NCBI GenBank assembly: GCA_900299205.1 | Contig: OMIW01000150.1 | Coordinates: 1-8,569, forward strand | Source: Pseudomonadota bacterium | GTDB lineage: Bacteria > Bdellovibrionota_C > UBA2361 > OMIW01 | DNA: 8,569 nucleotides | Reading direction: 5' to 3' | In this document: positions 1 to 6,936 of the stretch, in pieces | Numbering within the stretch: position 1 is the first letter of the stretch | Layout: every line of letters starts with the position of its first letter | Position numbers and translations under genes: made by a program | The notes under the pieces: generated by a model | What the model saw: only the letters and a program-made list of their open reading frames with translations | Told to the model about the DNA's origin: nothing | Databases searched by the model: none

Positions 1-649
1 CAAGATCATGAATTTCGCGCCTAACGGTGGTCATCAGTGTATGCAATCGTTCAATCTCAGAGAGGGTGAGGGTGGTATCGGAGGGGTAGCCGAGCCAAAG
101 GTGAAATGTGGCCCCCTCTGACTGGTCGGTTAATAAACACTCCTGTGTGATGCCACACCATCGAAGCGCGGGATCGGCAACAGGAGCGAGTGTCGGGCTG
201 TTCGTCGTGTTATTTGACTCGTGATAACGTGACTGTAAGCGGTGAAGTACCTCTGTCAATTGGATTCCTGCAGAACAGCTCCGGAGTACGCCAGAGGAGC
301 GAGTCGTGTAGCAGAGATGCCATGCGCGGACTTTACTAGAGCGGAGAAGGTGACGAGCTGTTTCCTCTATGCGCTCCTCCGAGGGTGGGCGCTCAGCGGT
401 GTCAGGCGAGCGGATTGGGTGGAGGAGCGGCGCGGAAAAATGCTCGGCAGTGAGTTTTTTGTGCAGAAGAACGAATCGTTGGAGTCGGTGGTCGCCGATG
501 AGGCGATTTCGATTAATAAGGAGGGCGGGGAGCCTTCTCTGATCTGAGAGAAGGTACTCGATACCGCGATCGATGGCGATGAGTCGTGCAACGAGGAGCA
601 TCGCGATAATGCTCGTGCAGAAAAGAGTACAACTAAGGACCAGAATCAT
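1..649 (-). CDS. Partial membrane-anchored protein, possible sensor histidine kinase (C-terminus beyond window)
   Basis: An uninterrupted frame runs from ATG at 649 to the window edge, giving 216 full codons with no stop. The start lies one base after the TGA of the receiver gene (TGA-C-ATG) and has a GGTGGAG ribosome site five bases upstream, so it is the next gene of the operon. Residues 1-24 are hydrophobic (LVLSCTLFCTSIIAMLLVA) and look like a membrane anchor. Residues about 50-100 are basic and then rich in Pro and Glu. Residues about 160-205 have the alternating pattern of the last strands and helix of a GAF-like domain. The final visible residues, VRREIHDL, resemble the H-box of HisKA_3-type kinases (AREIHDxL), with His214 as the candidate phospho-acceptor. 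Position directly behind a receiver-domain gene supports a kinase. No ATP-binding domain can be seen because the window ends, so the frame is well supported but the function is only a candidate. Confidence 0.6.
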   Translation of the reverse strand, partial: MILVLSCTLFCTSIIAMLLVARLIAIDRGIEYLLSDQRRLPALLINRNRLIGDHRLQRFVLLHKKLTAEHFSAPLLHPIRSPDTAERPPSEERIEETARHLLRSSKVRAWHLCYTTRSSGVLRSCSAGIQLTEVLHRLQSRYHESNNTTNSPTLAPVADPALRWCGITQECLLTDQSEGATFHLWLGYPSDTTLTLSEIERLHTLMTTVRREIHDL

Positions 650-650
650 G

Positions 651-1853
651 TCAGCTCCACCCCGGCTTGATGGGCAACGAATCGGGATATTTATGTCCCG
701 CAAATTCAGTTATCTGCTCAAGGTAAGCAAGAAGAACATCTGGGTCTCTATTCTTGGAGATGACCCCCCGCAGCCCTAACCTCAGGAGTGATGCCTCGAG
801 CTGATCATCGTTCTCGTTGCTGAGCACGACGATCTGGTGGGGTTCGATAATACCGCTTGAGAGAAGCTTCTCGACGGTGTCTTGTCCCACAGAGTCGGTT
901 ACGTTGAGATCGCTCACGACAGCGTGGGGCAGTGTCTTGAGCTCAAGGTGGTTCAGTGCCTCGGCGATTGAAGAGCAAGTATCAACCATGTAGTGGCTCG
1001 CCCTCAGAACCTCCGATACTATATTGGAAAATGAGGGATCGTCCTCGATAAGGAGGATGCTTTTTTCGTTGGCCAGGGTCGAGTTTGGTCTGCCATGCAC
1101 CTGGGTCGATTCCTCTGTCAATATGGCAAGGGAGTATTTGTCGGCGGCTATCGCGGACAATTCAATCCGAATTCCGTTGCTGAGAGTAATGTCACTTGGA
1201 GCACTTGCTAGGGTGGTAAGCTCTTCGAGAATATCGCGGTTTGCTGCCTCTACTAAACCACTTAGAGGCTCTGCGTCGGGAAGGGTGAAGTGATATGCAA
1301 GCCCTCTCGATGTCGCGGTGAGCGAGACAGATGAAAGACCAAAGCTGATGCCTTCATCGATTATTAGTTCAAGGATTGTCCTGAGTTTTTCGCTCGGCTG
1401 AGAGAAGGTAGGAGAAGTGTTGGTAAGGGCGGGGACCGCCGGAGGACGCTCTTCAAACTTTTGCAACGTCTCCCAAGTCACGATGACGACATTATTGTGT
1501 AGGTCGGCGGGAAGAAGATTTCGAAGGCGATATGGGTCGATGCAATACGCTCCTACTACCATTCCGTCGATGATATCGGGGAGTGCGCCATGACGGAGAT
1601 AGTCAGCATCCAACGGGCTCTCTAAGGCTTCCCGATGCACGGAAGGGGCAAAAGGAAGCCCGATACGGCCCGCGAGGTCGGTAAGAAATTCTTCTTCAGT
1701 GAAACCGAGAAGCCGGGCAGCGCAGGCGAATATCTCCCGAGAATCGCCTCCACACGCGATGAGTCGTTTGGCCTGAGTGGCCGATAGATAGTCAGGAATA
1801 AGCTCAGAGGTTGAGGGGAGCGACGAGCGTTTTTTTCGAGTCAACAAATTCAC
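651..1853 (-). CDS. GspE-N-like region fused to a CheY-like receiver domain; putative Tad pilus regulator
   Basis: This 400-residue protein starts with GTG, chosen because the GTG overlaps the tadE stop (GTGA) and has AAGGGAG nine bases upstream. Residues about 20-135 resemble the N-terminal domain of type II secretion/type IV pilus ATPases (GFTEEEFLTDLAGRIGLPF, then VVGAYCIDPYRLRNLLP). Residues about 155-248 loosely follow the second N-terminal domain of those ATPases, but no Walker motif follows. Residues 264-382 form a full receiver domain: acidic E270-D271-D272, phospho-acceptor Asp315 (VVSDLNV), Ser345 (VVLSNE) and Lys367 (GVISKN) are all present, so phosphorylation should be possible. 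There is no DNA-binding output domain. Family knowledge: Tad loci often carry TadZ/CpaE, an atypical receiver fused to a MinD-like ATPase; that protein is absent here and this one may fill its localising or regulatory role. The receiver call is strong, the GspE-N call moderate, and the role in pilus control is inferred from position. Confidence 0.85.
   Translation of the reverse strand: MNLLTRKKRSSLPSTSELIPDYLSATQAKRLIACGGDSREIFACAARLLGFTEEEFLTDLAGRIGLPFAPSVHREALESPLDADYLRHGALPDIIDGMVVGAYCIDPYRLRNLLPADLHNNVVIVTWETLQKFEERPPAVPALTNTSPTFSQPSEKLRTILELIIDEGISFGLSSVSLTATSRGLAYHFTLPDAEPLSGLVEAANRDILEELTTLASAPSDITLSNGIRIELSAIAADKYSLAILTEESTQVHGRPNSTLANEKSILLIEDDPSFSNIVSEVLRASHYMVDTCSSIAEALNHLELKTLPHAVVSDLNVTDSVGQDTVEKLLSSGIIEPHQIVVLSNENDDQLEASLLRLGLRGVISKNRDPDVLLAYLEQITEFAGHKYPDSLPIKPGWS
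655..661 (-). promoter_or_regulatory. Ribosome binding site of the left-edge gene
   Basis: The minus strand reads GGTGGAG five bases before ATG at 649. The site lies inside the last codons of the receiver gene. It is what fixes the start of the left-edge reading frame and argues that the frame is translated. Confidence 0.6.
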
Positions 1854-2566
1854 AACTGGAAACTCCCTTGAGAGAAGCCAAAAAAATGAGTGGAATACGA
1901 CATCGTTAAAATTCCCGCCTGCTGCCGAAGAGGAATGATGACATCATAAATAATCGAGCGAGGGGCAACCCGGAGTATGTCAAATTTCGTGAACGAATCG
2001 GTTTTAAGATTTACTCTGATCCTCAGAACAATGGGTGGCGGAGCCGAGTTGTCCCCGAGCGTGATGCCGGCGAGCACTTGATGAAGTCGGGGAGCTGAGA
2101 GAGAGGGGAATGTAGTAGCTCCGATCGGATCCCCTACCAGTCGCTGATGCCACCTCCCGACTGAGAGTTCATTTGCTGTGCCTGCAACCTGAATATATCC
2201 GACCTGTATCGTGAGATCGTCGGGACCTATCGCCATTAGCTCCGATGACAGGAGCTGATTCAGGGAATCCGCAGCATTATCAATTTCTCGTTGTAGTGGT
2301 AACTCGCTCAACTCGTAACCAACGGTGCCGTTTGTTGTCGTTATTCTATAGGGCACCGTCCCTACCTTCGCGGCATTCGAGTAGATTGCGTGCTCAATCG
2401 TCTGACGGTTGAGCAGGAATACAAAGAGAGAAATCGTGGCGAGCAGTATTGTCACAAATAAAATAAGACACAGGGCGGTCTCCAGAATGATCATTCCCCC
2501 GCATCGGTTAACCCGAAATCGCTTTAAGGCGGCACCTCCGGTCACGTGGGTATTTTGGGGCCTCAT
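1850..2566 (-). CDS. tadE: TadE-like pseudopilin
   Basis: This 238-residue protein has the TadE pattern. A basic N-terminus ends in Gly23-Gly24 and is followed by MIILETALCLILFVTILLA. Glu29 is the fifth residue after Gly24, as expected if a prepilin peptidase cuts after that glycine. The hydrophobic helix spans about residues 25-52. The rest (55-238) is predicted to lie outside the membrane and has short beta-like segments (LTIQVGYIQV, IVLRIRVNL) and a Gly/Ser/Phe end. In characterised Tad systems TadE is a processed pseudopilin needed for pilus formation. The ATG overlaps the tadG stop (ATGA) with a GGTGAT site six bases upstream. At 238 residues it is somewhat longer than many TadE proteins. 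The family is clear from the N-terminus; the body is divergent. Confidence 0.8.
   Translation of the reverse strand: MRPQNTHVTGGAALKRFRVNRCGGMIILETALCLILFVTILLATISLFVFLLNRQTIEHAIYSNAAKVGTVPYRITTTNGTVGYELSELPLQREIDNAADSLNQLLSSELMAIGPDDLTIQVGYIQVAGTANELSVGRWHQRLVGDPIGATTFPSLSAPRLHQVLAGITLGDNSAPPPIVLRIRVNLKTDSFTKFDILRVAPRSIIYDVIIPLRQQAGILTMSYSTHFFGFSQGSFQL
1863..1869 (-). promoter_or_regulatory. Ribosome binding site supporting a GTG start
   Basis: The minus strand reads AAGGGAG nine bases before GTG at 1853, within the 3' end of tadE. It decides for the GTG codon, which also overlaps the tadE TGA. Confidence 0.6.
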
Positions 2567-3948
2567 TTTGATATCACCACTGGTTTTCGAAGATGAGTGA
2601 GAAAAGGAGCAAGGGATTGTTCGAGATCGTCAGCTCCCCGCGTCATGAGAAGAGAGAGTTGCACGTGAGGGCGAGAGATTGACGAGAGATATGAATTAAA
2701 GTCACCACCCTCTTCTATGGTCACCCCAGTGTTATTCTGAAAAAGAATGATCGGAATGTGAATGATTGCATTTGCAAGAACGGCTTCTCTATCAAGAGTC
2801 GCAACCATCGCAGACAGGGCATCGGTGGTTTTTTTGTCGGGGAATCGAACCATGTCAATTCGAGGAATATCTCCAGCAAAAATGAGCCCGACCAGCGAAG
2901 TGGCTCCAGTGACGGAGACGGCCTTTTCTCCCTGTCCCAGACTCTCGAGGAGGGACATTCCGACTGATTGTATCGCGGCAATCGAATCGACTTCATCCTC
3001 TTCGCGTGCACTCTGGGACCATATTACCTCCTCCGCCGAGAGGAAAGGCGCATAGTTCTGATTAAATGACCGGGAGGTTAGATCAACGATTCGTTCTCCA
3101 GAGGGTGAGATGCCGGCTCCTATGTTAGGAAAACGGTAAGGCGACTCCGGTCGGTAAAGCGTTTCGTAAAGAGCGGCAGCTGCACAATCGGAATTGCTTC
3201 GGGTGGCGCCCCGGTATTCGACCCATTGGGGTTTTGTGTCAAGCAAGCCCTTTATTATTGAAAGGTGAGGATTCGTCCGATTTGAGTCTGTCATCGAGGA
3301 GGGGAAGATTGCGGCTCCTACTCGGTAGCTCGGTACCTTTGAAAGAGACGTATACGTCGCGGCGGCAATCCGTTTGAGAGGAAGGAGCGTATCATTAAAG
3401 CATGCCTGCGTTCGCTGAATAGCTCCGATCAGCGCCCGACCGGTATCAATGGTATCGCCGAGGAAAAGGCCCGCCGGAAGCAATCCTGCCGACGAGGCCC
3501 ACTTCGCATCCGTTCCTCGAGGTGCAGTGTAAAAGCTGGTATCGAGAGCAATAATGATGGACATCGGGGGAATGATAACTTTCGCGTGGGCGGTTGCTTT
3601 GATAGGACGCTTTAAGCCGAAATATCCGAGGAAAAAACCGCTCTTTGACTCCGAAACGGTCGCCTCGATAGAGTCAGGTCTTACGCGCAGTAACGTGTCT
3701 TGCTCCGGAAATGATGATGCGCTCTCAAAGGCACTCCGAGCTTTGATAACGTTCGGGAGGTGTTGTGCTGAGGCCACCACCAAAGTATCGAGCTTGGTTT
3801 GAGCTGAATTGGCGGCGAGAGACATTGTTGTCACCTCGAGTATGAGACTGAGGGCGAGAAACAGGACGGGCAAAAGGAACGTCAGAAAGAGGACCATTCC
3901 GCCAAATGAGTTTCTATGAAAATCTTTCGAGGTCGGTTCGTTTTTCAT
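2563..3948 (-). CDS. tadG: TadG-like pilus assembly protein with VWA-like segment
   Basis: This 461-residue protein has a short basic N-terminus (NSFGG) and one membrane helix at about 18-38. A linker-like part (40-60, NSAQTKLDTLVVASA) is typical of the Tad-associated N-terminal domain. After a beta-rich stretch (KATAHAKVIIPP) comes a VWA-like first strand and loop, IIIALDTSFY at 131-140. The MIDAS motif DxSxS is incomplete: D136 and S138 are present but Tyr140 replaces the second Ser, so metal binding may be weakened. A later segment (YRVGAAIFPSS) fits another VWA strand. Family knowledge: TadG proteins sit at the pilus base or tip and contribute to assembly and adhesion. The ATG overlaps the tadC stop (ATGA) with GGTGAT five bases before it. 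Assignment rests on architecture and neighbours; the remaining two thirds is not recognisable by eye. Confidence 0.75.
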   Translation of the reverse strand: MKNEPTSKDFHRNSFGGMVLFLTFLLPVLFLALSLILEVTTMSLAANSAQTKLDTLVVASAQHLPNVIKARSAFESASSFPEQDTLLRVRPDSIEATVSESKSGFFLGYFGLKRPIKATAHAKVIIPPMSIIIALDTSFYTAPRGTDAKWASSAGLLPAGLFLGDTIDTGRALIGAIQRTQACFNDTLLPLKRIAAATYTSLSKVPSYRVGAAIFPSSMTDSNRTNPHLSIIKGLLDTKPQWVEYRGATRSNSDCAAAALYETLYRPESPYRFPNIGAGISPSGERIVDLTSRSFNQNYAPFLSAEEVIWSQSAREEDEVDSIAAIQSVGMSLLESLGQGEKAVSVTGATSLVGLIFAGDIPRIDMVRFPDKKTTDALSAMVATLDREAVLANAIIHIPIILFQNNTGVTIEEGGDFNSYLSSISRPHVQLSLLMTRGADDLEQSLAPFLTHLRKPVVISK

Positions 3949-4805
3949 GATTTATCACCAGAGGAATTGAGTCTCGGATGAGTTTGAGAGCCATCGATCT
4001 TTTCAGATTGAGCGGCAGTGACGACCCCGATGATGGGGCCTGTCAGGAATATGATCAGCAAACCGAGGAACGTGCAGAGAAGCGGGGCAGTTGCCTTGAT
4101 TGGCATGACCGCAATCTCCTCCTCGATTGTCTGCTCATAGGTTACCTGGGTGGCGTCCGCGAGCTCGCGAAGGGGAAAGGTGAGGTCTCCTCCCCGGGAG
4201 TGGGCGACCTTGAGATGGAGGAGGACGTGCTTTAGCGGGATGCTGCGCGAAGCGGAAGCAACCTGTTCAAGCGCCGCCTCAACTGTCGCGCCGCCTTCGA
4301 TGAGCAGCACCACCTGCTGAAATGCCCGCGATGCAGGGTTCGGTAGTTCCGGTGTTGTGGATACAACCTGGAGTGCAGGGACGACATCGAGACCTGACTG
4401 AATCGCAATCAATAATTTCTCGAGTGTCATAGGAAGATTCAGGAGCACCCCTTTTTCCTCGTCGGGAGCCGCTGAATTAATGATGACTCTTCCCGCGATG
4501 TATCCCGCTGAGATCCCGATTGCAATGGTCGCGAAAGCCATATCAGGAAAGAACGCTGCGCCGATGAATCCTGCAATAATTCCTCCGAATGTGAGAAGAG
4601 ATGCTGTCCTCTCAGACTGAGTCTTGGCGGAGAGTTCGATATCTCCCGAAAAATCGGTGCAATCTATCGATTCGGCTTTTTGGTCGAGAGCTGCAATCGT
4701 CCCAACGAGTATCAAGCGAGAGTTTGCAACGAGACGTCGAGTTACGATGGTACCGATGGTCCCAGCCGCTCCAACGAGAAGCACCGTCAAAATGAGTTCA
4801 TTCAT
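3945..4805 (-). CDS. tadC: Tad pilus inner-membrane platform protein TadC
   Basis: This 286-residue polytopic protein has a type II secretion F-like (T2SSF) domain. It has an N-terminal helix (residues about 3-22), two close hydrophobic segments (about 70-110), a cytoplasmic four-helix part at about 120-235, and a final helix at about 238-263. Typical family segments are LPMTLEKLLIAIQSGLDVVPAL, the Gly-rich turn at about 170-180, and LREL followed by a conserved Glu-rich stretch (QTIEEEIAVMPIKA). TadC works with TadB as the membrane platform on which the ATPase acts. The order cpaF-tadB-tadC is the standard Tad order. The ATG overlaps the tadB stop (ATGA) and GAGGAG lies six bases upstream. 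The tail after the last helix is short and polar. Confidence 0.9.
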   Translation of the reverse strand: MNELILTVLLVGAAGTIGTIVTRRLVANSRLILVGTIAALDQKAESIDCTDFSGDIELSAKTQSERTASLLTFGGIIAGFIGAAFFPDMAFATIAIGISAGYIAGRVIINSAAPDEEKGVLLNLPMTLEKLLIAIQSGLDVVPALQVVSTTPELPNPASRAFQQVVLLIEGGATVEAALEQVASASRSIPLKHVLLHLKVAHSRGGDLTFPLRELADATQVTYEQTIEEEIAVMPIKATAPLLCTFLGLLIIFLTGPIIGVVTAAQSEKIDGSQTHPRLNSSGDKS

Positions 4806-5476
4806 ACGCGACTCCTCGTCAACATGAGAAGCCAGGTGATTCCAATTATTAAAAACGTACCACCAAGTAGGTAAGCGATCCCTCCGAATGGATGAATCAC
4901 CGCCTGCAGAACCTGGTCGCGTGCGGTGAATAGCTGAAAGATTATGATACTGATTGCTGATGCGACTATTCCAAAGGCTGACAATCGCTGCATCGCGACG
5001 GCCCCCCGAGCTCGTTGGCGGAATGCTTGACGTCGTCGGGTAATCCGGGCAAGGCGCTCCAAAGATGGACCGATGGGTCCTCCCTCACGCATTGCAATAG
5101 AGAGAGTTGCTCGAAAAAGGGGAAGATCGGGATGAGCGACTTTCTCAGCAAAGCGCTCAAGAGCCTCGAGTTCAGGTTCTCCAGATCGGATAAGAGCCTC
5201 CGTTTTCGCAATTTCATGATGAACAGGGCTCGATTCCGGAAATACCTCTCGAGTCGTCAGCATCGCAGCGAGAGGGTCAAGTCCTGCTCGCACTGATGAA
5301 GCAAGAGAGAGTAAGAAGGTAGGATAGTCTCGTTCAAAAGCCAGCGCCTGTTTCTTGTTGCCGGCTACCTTTTCCCTCGGTTTGAAATCTTCACAATCTG
5401 CCCATCGACCGGTTGACCTCGGCATTAAACGATCAACCCGCGAGAGCGCCCTATGATGGAATAGTTTTGTAATCAT
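4802..5476 (-). CDS. tadB: Tad pilus inner-membrane platform protein TadB, short form
   Basis: This 224-residue protein carries the T2SSF domain at about residues 50-180 (YPTFLLSLASSVRAGLDPLA, AMREGGPIGPSLERLA, RRRQAFRQRARGAVAMQRLSA), followed by two membrane helices at about 166-183 and 197-218. These are hallmarks of TadB. The family is usually close to 300 residues with additional hydrophobic helices at the N-terminus; here the first 50 residues are polar and basic with no helix, so the N-terminal membrane part is missing. The start is secure: ATG overlaps the cpaF stop (ATGA) and GGAGG lies five bases before it. The C-terminus of CpaF does not supply the missing helices. The protein pairs with TadC and probably contacts CpaF. 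Confidence 0.88.
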   Translation of the reverse strand: MITKLFHHRALSRVDRLMPRSTGRWADCEDFKPREKVAGNKKQALAFERDYPTFLLSLASSVRAGLDPLAAMLTTREVFPESSPVHHEIAKTEALIRSGEPELEALERFAEKVAHPDLPLFRATLSIAMREGGPIGPSLERLARITRRRQAFRQRARGAVAMQRLSAFGIVASAISIIIFQLFTARDQVLQAVIHPFGGIAYLLGGTFLIIGITWLLMLTRSRV

Positions 5477-6861
5477 GCAACCCTCCGATGAGGCGACGAT
5501 GAGAAGGTCGATGCTGAAGATGAAGTTGCGGAGGGCGTACCAGTACGAGGCCTTGTAGGGCTGATTTGAAGCGAATCGGGGAGTGAGCTCAGAACGAGTG
5601 CGGGTTCCAAAACCTCGCGGTGGTAGCTTACCTTATTAGGTATGCGCCATTCGCCCGTTTGACCTGGTTTATATTGGAATATGACCCGATGACGAATTGT
5701 GCCATCGGCTGCGGCTCCAAGCTCCCGAACTTCGAAGACCCGTCTCTTTCCGGATATCGGGCATACTCCGAGATGTACAACCGCATGAACGGCGCCCGCT
5801 ATCTGTTCGTGAATCGTCTGTCGTGATACTCCCGGTTGAGCTCTCCCGAGAAATAGCTCAAGCCGCGCAATCCCCTCCTGTGCGCTTCGTCCATGGACCG
5901 TCGAGAGCCCTGGATGGCCTGAGGCGCACACATCAATAAATGATTCAGCGGCCTCGGCGTCTCGGATCTCGCCGAGAATGATCCGATTCATCGCCATCCG
6001 CATCCCCGCTCGGATACAGGCACTGGGTGCCACCTTTCCGATCCCCTCGGCATTGTCTTCACGGGTCGACAGGTATCGAACGTGGGGGTGCTCTATCCGA
6101 ATCTCTGGCGTATCCTCAATCACAAGGACCGAATCGTGAGTTGGAATTGAGCCAGCAATGGCACGGGCAAGGGTTGTTTTACCGGTGCCGACTTCCCCTA
6201 CGAGCAGAATGGTTCGTCCTTGCTGACCGAATATCCTGAAGTATTCAATGATGGGCCCGGGTGCCAGCTCTGCATTAGCGAGCATGTCAAGGGATATGGT
6301 ATCGAAGCGGTTCACCCGAATGGTAAGGTAGGGTCCTCCCGAGCAGAGTGAGCGATGAACTGCGTGGATCCGAACCAATCCGCACACCATCCCATCCGCT
6401 ATCGGTTGCTTGGTTGAATAGGTGGTGCCAGCTTTTATCAATAACTTTTCAACGTACGCCTCGTAGCTCTGCTGAGAGGGAAATCGAACATCGGTCGGAA
6501 AGTTTTTTCTGCCGATTTGGATCGAGACCTTAGAGTAGTCATGGACAATGATATCAGAGATGGTGGGCTCATCTATAAGCGATTGTAGGAGTCCGAAGGG
6601 ACGAGATTCCTGTTCAGCTATCGATAGAAGTTCCGTTACTTCGCTCTGAGTTAGTTCGAACCCGTATGACTCACCGATGGAACGCAGAAGCCTCTCGCGC
6701 TCCCGAGGATGCATTTCATCGAGAGTAATGCCATGAATCTTGGCGCGAAATTGGTCAAGGATAGTCATCAATGCGGGGTATAGGCCTCCACCATTAACCG
6801 AGGAGGTCGGAGGCGTGGCAGGGGTTACGGGCAACTGGAATGGGGAATCAAACCTGTTCAT
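5473..6861 (-). CDS. cpaF: Tad pilus assembly ATPase CpaF/TadA
   Basis: This 462-residue member of the VirB11/CpaF secretion-ATPase family powers pilus polymerisation at the cytoplasmic membrane. The N-terminal domain spans about residues 25-205 (LLQSLIDEPTISDIIVHDY is the family signature before the ATPase core). The core holds Walker A GEVGTGKT (222-229), the Asp box VIEDTPEI (247-254), Walker B-like ILGEIRDAE (295-303) and the His box SGHPGLSTVHGRS (314-326). All catalytic landmarks are present. The last 30 residues are a Ser/Thr/Pro-rich basic tail with no clear role. The ATG at 6861 is the only usual start codon between the stop of cpaB and the conserved region in this frame. It lacks a ribosome site at normal distance but is overlapped (ATGA) by the stop of a four-codon reading frame. 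The stop overlaps tadB. Confidence 0.95.
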   Translation of the reverse strand: MNRFDSPFQLPVTPATPPTSSVNGGGLYPALMTILDQFRAKIHGITLDEMHPRERERLLRSIGESYGFELTQSEVTELLSIAEQESRPFGLLQSLIDEPTISDIIVHDYSKVSIQIGRKNFPTDVRFPSQQSYEAYVEKLLIKAGTTYSTKQPIADGMVCGLVRIHAVHRSLCSGGPYLTIRVNRFDTISLDMLANAELAPGPIIEYFRIFGQQGRTILLVGEVGTGKTTLARAIAGSIPTHDSVLVIEDTPEIRIEHPHVRYLSTREDNAEGIGKVAPSACIRAGMRMAMNRIILGEIRDAEAAESFIDVCASGHPGLSTVHGRSAQEGIARLELFLGRAQPGVSRQTIHEQIAGAVHAVVHLGVCPISGKRRVFEVRELGAAADGTIRHRVIFQYKPGQTGEWRIPNKVSYHREVLEPALVLSSLPDSLQISPTRPRTGTPSATSSSASTFSSSPHRRVA

Positions 6862-6872
6862 TGAGCACTCAT
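6858..6872 (-). other. Four-codon minicistron overlapping the cpaF start
   Basis: On the minus strand ATG at 6872 opens the frame Met-Ser-Ala-Gln-stop. Its TGA overlaps the cpaF ATG by the same ATGA arrangement seen at the tadB, tadC, tadG and tadE junctions. An AGGA lies 12 bases before its ATG, at the long end of a usable spacing. Translation of this leader would bring a terminating ribosome exactly onto the cpaF start, which itself lacks a well-placed ribosome site. The arrangement is seen in the sequence; the coupling role is inference and chance is possible. Confidence 0.3.
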
Positions 6873-6936
6873 GTGGCGATTTTATCCTGGGGTCTTCGAT
6901 ACCTTCTTCATCGGCACTTTTCTCGGATGGAATTGA

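Noticed and set aside
242-779. Two plus-strand open frames and a 74-codon minus-strand frame near the left end
   Set aside because: They overlap the continuous minus-strand frame at 1-649 (and the end of the receiver gene), which has a ribosome site, membrane segment and operon position; the others have no such support.
651-1853. c-di-GMP binding by the N-terminal region of the receiver protein, as in MshE
   Set aside because: The repeated RLGxxL...GxI...L-type motif of MshEN domains is not visible; only the general GspE-N pattern is.
6862-6936. Frameshift or damage at the cpaB-cpaF junction
   Set aside because: CpaB reaches a plausible family end and CpaF keeps all conserved parts, so no broken gene is needed to explain the gap.
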